Of a DNA stretch of 64,000 nt, positions 61,608 through 64,000 are shown piece after piece. The stretch is taken from contig CAWBWL010000007.1 of assembly GCA_963792485.1 (NCBI GenBank), positions 967,283 through 1,031,282 on the forward strand, read 5' to 3'. How positions within the stretch are numbered: the stretch's first letter is position 1; every line of letters begins with the position of its first letter. This DNA comes from JANOYJ01 sp963792485. Lineage in GTDB: Bacteria > Pseudomonadota > Alphaproteobacteria > Rhizobiales > Rhizobiaceae. The notes under the pieces were generated by a model. It did no database searches and was not told the DNA's origin. It saw only the letters and a list, made by a program, of their open reading frames with translations. A program made the position numbers and the translations under genes.

Positions 61608-61622
61608 AACTGAGCTATCTGG
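61608..61622. repeat. 15-mer identical to part of tRNA-Phe
   Basis: AACTGAGCTATCTGG occurs here and at 38046-38060, where it is the first part of tRNA-Phe on the minus strand. The copy here lies over the stop codon of the HEPN gene. It may be an attachment-site trace or chance, since the D-arm sequence is shared by many tRNAs. Confidence 0.4.
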
Positions 61623-62733
61623 ACGCGTAGACACCAAGGTGCATTTTTAACAATTTGCGCAGCATGCGCTGTACTGAACCTGTTGGTAGCTTCTCGACAG
61701 GCATCTCCTCACCATGGAAAAAATCATCTCGCTTTTTCTTAGCTACTCGAAAATTCTGATCTTCGTTAATCGCAGAGTCTGGATCGAGTAATGATGCGAT
61801 AATAAGGAATTTGTCAGCTAGCCGATATTTATCTTTCATCACTTCCTTGAACCGTTCAAAAACTTGCGTCGCAGCGGCGGGGGCACCCTCTTCCATGATG
61901 TTAAACCAACGCTTCTCATAATGTGTCTTGAAGGTTGAGTTTATGAAAATTTCGAGAGCGCTCCATGCGGCGACAAAGCGTTGTAGATCGCTAGTTTTTT
62001 TGTCATACGAGGCTCTCAGGAGACGATAATAACGCGAATTTTGGAATTCGTCATCGTGATCCCTCATGAGATCAATCGCAGCACCAATCGATTCGGAACT
62101 CAGTGGTGAGGAAACAGAAAGCGACGCCATACCTGCTTTGAATTGTACGACATATACAGGTTTTGAACTCGGTTCTTCACAAAGAAAAACCGCTTCCCCG
62201 ATGCCTTCGAAAGTATGATTGGCCTCATCGGGAAGCACGAGGGAAACTGCCGTCAAAGCGCCTTGCAGGACTGGTTGAAACTTGGCCTTTATCTCGTCTT
62301 TCGGAAAATCGTCCATGCTGACAGAAAAACTGTCCGTTTCCTGTTTCGACTTGAATTGAGGTTCTTCCACCTCGACCTCACCTTGAAAAACAAGAAAGAG
62401 GCCTTGATTTGTTAATTTTGATCGAGCGCTTTGTCTTTCTCCAACCTCAGATTCCAATCTGACCTCAATGCTCCCCGCTCCCAGTGTTTCCGGTGCGAAG
62501 AGACCCTTAACTAATTGAGTGCGAACCGCATTTTCGCGATCAATGTCACGAAAGTACATTTCTGGTTCAGTTGTAAAAGTTGCGGTCAAATGCGGCTCAA
62601 AAATTTCTATGAAATTTTCATCCTTAATTCCTTTCGAGAGGCCACTGGCTCCGTGAACTTTATAAACTGCATGGTAGCGTGCTTTCATTTCCGGGTCTCG
62701 TTCCAGCAGAATCAATTTCTGTTCGCCACTCAC
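61615..62733 (-). CDS. Apea-like HEPN domain protein
   Basis: A 372-residue protein of unknown N-terminal part (about 1-200, beta-rich, 'AYKVHGASGLSKG' region) and an all-helical C-terminal HEPN-like domain (about 230-365): 'LQRFVAAWSALEIFINSTFKTHYEKRW' and 'RVAKKKRDDFFHGEEMPVEKL', where R-x4-H (about 333-338) is the HEPN RNase motif. HEPN proteins often cut RNA in defence or toxin systems. The gene is clearly poorer in GC than its neighbours and no partner nucleotidyltransferase is seen, so transfer is likely and its role open. Confidence 0.7.
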   Translation of the reverse strand: MSGEQKLILLERDPEMKARYHAVYKVHGASGLSKGIKDENFIEIFEPHLTATFTTEPEMYFRDIDRENAVRTQLVKGLFAPETLGAGSIEVRLESEVGERQSARSKLTNQGLFLVFQGEVEVEEPQFKSKQETDSFSVSMDDFPKDEIKAKFQPVLQGALTAVSLVLPDEANHTFEGIGEAVFLCEEPSSKPVYVVQFKAGMASLSVSSPLSSESIGAAIDLMRDHDDEFQNSRYYRLLRASYDKKTSDLQRFVAAWSALEIFINSTFKTHYEKRWFNIMEEGAPAAATQVFERFKEVMKDKYRLADKFLIIASLLDPDSAINEDQNFRVAKKKRDDFFHGEEMPVEKLPTGSVQRMLRKLLKMHLGVYASR

Positions 62734-62787
62734 TGAGACACAAGATATAGACCCACTCCGACGTGCAACATATACTGCCTATCGGCG

Positions 62788-62922
62788 CCGTCATCCCGGA
62801 ATCGCGCAGCGATATCCGGGACCCATTCCGGCAAAGAGCGTGAGTCCGCACCCTTTGCCAGCCGCCAACATCCCGGAATGGGTCCCGGCTCGCGTCGCTT
62901 CGCTCCTTGGCCGAGATGACGG
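62788..62922. repeat. Palindromic intergenic element (CCGTCATCCCGG type)
   Basis: The outer arms are CCGTCATC at 62788-62795 and GATGACGG at 62915-62922. Inner arms include TCCGGGACCCATTCCGG (near 62815-62831) and CCGGAATGGGTCCCGG (near 62873-62888). The type is widespread between genes in Rhizobiales. It is the only content of the gap between the HEPN gene and the XRE gene. Confidence 0.75.
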
Positions 62923-62956
62923 ACGTTGGGGGCGCTGGGAGGAATGTCTGGTCAGC

Positions 62957-63292
62957 TCAACCCGCCGCCCCCAGCGCCCGCCCCACAGCCTCCGGCTCCC
63001 GCCCGATCACAATCAGATAAGCCCGCGCCGCCGCGTCCGGTTCCTTGCGCCCCTGTTCCCAGTCGCGCAGCGTGCCGAGCGGGATGTGGAATTTGGCGGA
63101 GAATTCCTCCTGCGAAAGCCTGAGCGCGCGGCGCATGACTTTAACCTGCGGCGTGCGCTTCATCCGCGCAAAATCGTCTTCCGTCAGCGGCTGAGCGTCC
63201 GGATCGTCCAGCGCCGCCTGATGGCTTTGTTCCGGCGTCATCGCGTCGAAACGGCTCCAGTCGTGTTTCACAGGTTTAGAACTGGCCTTCAT
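62957..63292 (-). CDS. XRE-type antitoxin paired with BrnT
   Basis: A 111-residue protein with a C-terminal helix-turn-helix ('RRALRLSQEEFSAKFHIPLGTLRDWEQGRKEPD', about residues 54-86) and an acidic N-terminal half ('HQAALDDPDAQPLTEDDFARM'). It starts inside the end of the BrnT gene (17-bp overlap), so it must be its antitoxin. BrnA antitoxins usually carry a ribbon-helix-helix; this HTH type is a known alternative in alphaproteobacteria as far as I recall. Confidence 0.82.
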   Translation of the reverse strand: MKASSKPVKHDWSRFDAMTPEQSHQAALDDPDAQPLTEDDFARMKRTPQVKVMRRALRLSQEEFSAKFHIPLGTLRDWEQGRKEPDAAARAYLIVIGREPEAVGRALGAAG

Positions 63293-63560
63293 GATACCGC
63301 CTTCGCTCGAATGGTTCCGCGCCCCGCGCCGAGATTATCCGAATTGCCTCGCCTCTCATTGCATAGGTCACAACAAGCAGCCTGCCATCGGACATTCCAA
63401 TCAAATTGATCCGCGCCTCGCCGTGTCTTTCCCGATCGTCCAAGACTTCGATGGCAAAGACATCGCTGAAAGCCCCGCGCGCCATCTCGAACGTGACATT
63501 ATGCTTGGCAAAGTTGGCCGCCGCCTTGTGCTCGTCCCATTCAAATTCTTCATTGCTCAT
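63276..63560 (-). CDS. brnT: BrnT-family toxin
   Basis: A 94-residue RelE-fold toxin. 'EFEWDEHKAAANFAKHNVTFEMARGAFSD' at the N-terminus and 'AIRIISARGAEPFERRRYHE' at the C-terminus are the BrnT signatures, with 'RHGEARINLIGMSDGRLLVVTYAMRGE' between. Such toxins act as mRNA interferases. Start could be at 63563 or 63560 (two ATG). It is coupled to the XRE gene downstream. Its length and basic residues look normal, so it is probably active. Confidence 0.87.
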   Translation of the reverse strand: MSNEEFEWDEHKAAANFAKHNVTFEMARGAFSDVFAIEVLDDRERHGEARINLIGMSDGRLLVVTYAMRGEAIRIISARGAEPFERRRYHEGQF

Positions 63561-63658
63561 CATATACGGCTTTGCAGTAGTTTTGTCAATTTTCAAGCAA
63601 TGATTGCATAGGCGATGAAGGGGTGGCAATGGTGCTGCCTCAAGCGGGAGCGCGCAAA

Positions 63659-63973
63659 ATGATCGAACAAAGCAGCGGCAACGTCTTCGCCGATCTCGGC
63701 CTTCCCAATGCCAGACAGGAACTCTTGAAAGCCGAGCTCACCCTGCAGGTTCACCGCTTGCTCAAACAGCGCGACATGACACAGGCTGCCGCCGCCAAGC
63801 TCCTGCGCACGACTCAGCCGCAGGTCTGCGCGCTCATGGGTCTGAAGCCGGTCGCCGTGTCCATAGGCCGACTGATGGAGTTTCTGACCATTCTCGGCCA
63901 GGACGTCCAAGTCCGCGTCAAGCCCGCCCCGCGCAGCCAGACAGGGCATATGACTGTGCAGGTTGGGGCGTAG
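63659..63973 (+). CDS. XRE-family antitoxin-like protein without visible toxin
   Basis: A 104-residue protein: 'VFADLGLPNARQELLKAELTLQVHRLLKQRDMTQAAAAKLLRTTQPQVCALM' (helix-turn-helix about 35-60) matches HigA-type antitoxins that pair with Gp49-like HigB toxins. No toxin gene precedes it; the sequence upstream is the divergent BrnT. A start at 63629 is possible (AAGGGG 5 bp upstream), GGGAG lies 10 bp before the chosen one. The toxin may be lost, or the protein may act alone. The window ends 27 bp after it. Confidence 0.75.
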   Translation: MIEQSSGNVFADLGLPNARQELLKAELTLQVHRLLKQRDMTQAAAAKLLRTTQPQVCALMGLKPVAVSIGRLMEFLTILGQDVQVRVKPAPRSQTGHMTVQVGA

Positions 63974-64000
63974 CGCTTTCCCCAATGCGGCCCGCCCCCC

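Noticed and set aside
63560..63589. TTGACA-17-TATATG promoter on the minus strand before brnT
   Set aside because: The boxes look good, but the predicted start would fall after the brnT start codon, so the spacing does not fit this gene.

Overview
The window is about 64 kb of GC-rich DNA from an alphaproteobacterium, most likely of the order Hyphomicrobiales (Rhizobiales). The clearest sign is the gene block on the minus strand from 45.8 to 38.0 kb: murA, a DUF2948 gene, hisD, a UPF0262 gene, a low-molecular-weight phosphatase gene, infA, maf, yacG and tRNA-Phe. An Entner-Doudoroff operon (zwf-pgl-edd), a ChoXWV-like choline transporter and Rhizobiales-type palindromic repeats agree with this. 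I cannot name a genus from sequence alone. No CRISPR array, rRNA operon, insertion sequence or intact prophage was seen.

Layout. 0-4.5 kb: end of a DAO-family oxidoreductase, a VapBC toxin-antitoxin pair, three genes of unknown role, a SagB-like nitroreductase and a membrane protein. 4.5-10 kb: a FabH-like ketosynthase facing the zwf-pgl-edd operon. 10-13.2 kb: a small accessory stretch with unknown genes, a composite palindromic repeat, a HigBA-like pair and an M15 peptidase. 13.2-15.1 kb: a GlxA-type regulator and folD. 15.2-24.6 kb: a surface polysaccharide locus (Wzz/GumC-like protein with a long Pro/Gln-rich tail, flippase, DUF6492, WecG/TagA, GT4, GT2, O-antigen ligase/polymerase). 24.6-32.5 kb: proC, then the urease operon ureD-A-B-(lprI-like)-(AbrB-PIN pair)-C-E-(SAP/DUF6434)-(phosphatase-like)-F-G. 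32.4-38 kb: a GH13 alpha-glucosidase facing ureG, TerC/YjbE, and a TctCBA transporter. 38-46 kb: tRNA-Phe, two convergent Gfo/Idh/MocA genes and the housekeeping block. 46-50 kb: tRNA-Thr, manC and a LacI regulator. 48-58.2 kb: a tightly overlapped nine-gene catabolic operon (CoA-transferase, enoyl-CoA hydratase, aldehyde dehydrogenase, GMC oxidoreductase, SDR, second GMC oxidoreductase, Dabb, DUF993, LacI) with a perfect LacI-type palindrome upstream. 58.4-61.6 kb: choXWV. 61.6-64 kb: an accessory end with a HEPN-domain protein, a palindromic repeat, a BrnT/XRE pair and an XRE antitoxin without a visible toxin.

The main oddity is that six genes (fabH-like, edd, ureC, the first GMC gene, the enoyl-CoA hydratase and choV) are broken by eight single-base indels, seven of them +1. 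Removing or adding one base at each site restores proteins of normal length with catalytic residues intact. This looks more like uncorrected insertion errors in the assembly than like gene decay, but raw reads are needed to decide.

The best candidates for undescribed biology are the nine-gene LacI-controlled operon, whose substrate I cannot name, and the urease operon that carries a toxin-antitoxin pair and two unrelated genes between its subunits. The accessory right end (HEPN protein with a tRNA-Phe-like 15-mer over its stop codon, plus BrnT/XRE) is a third place to look.
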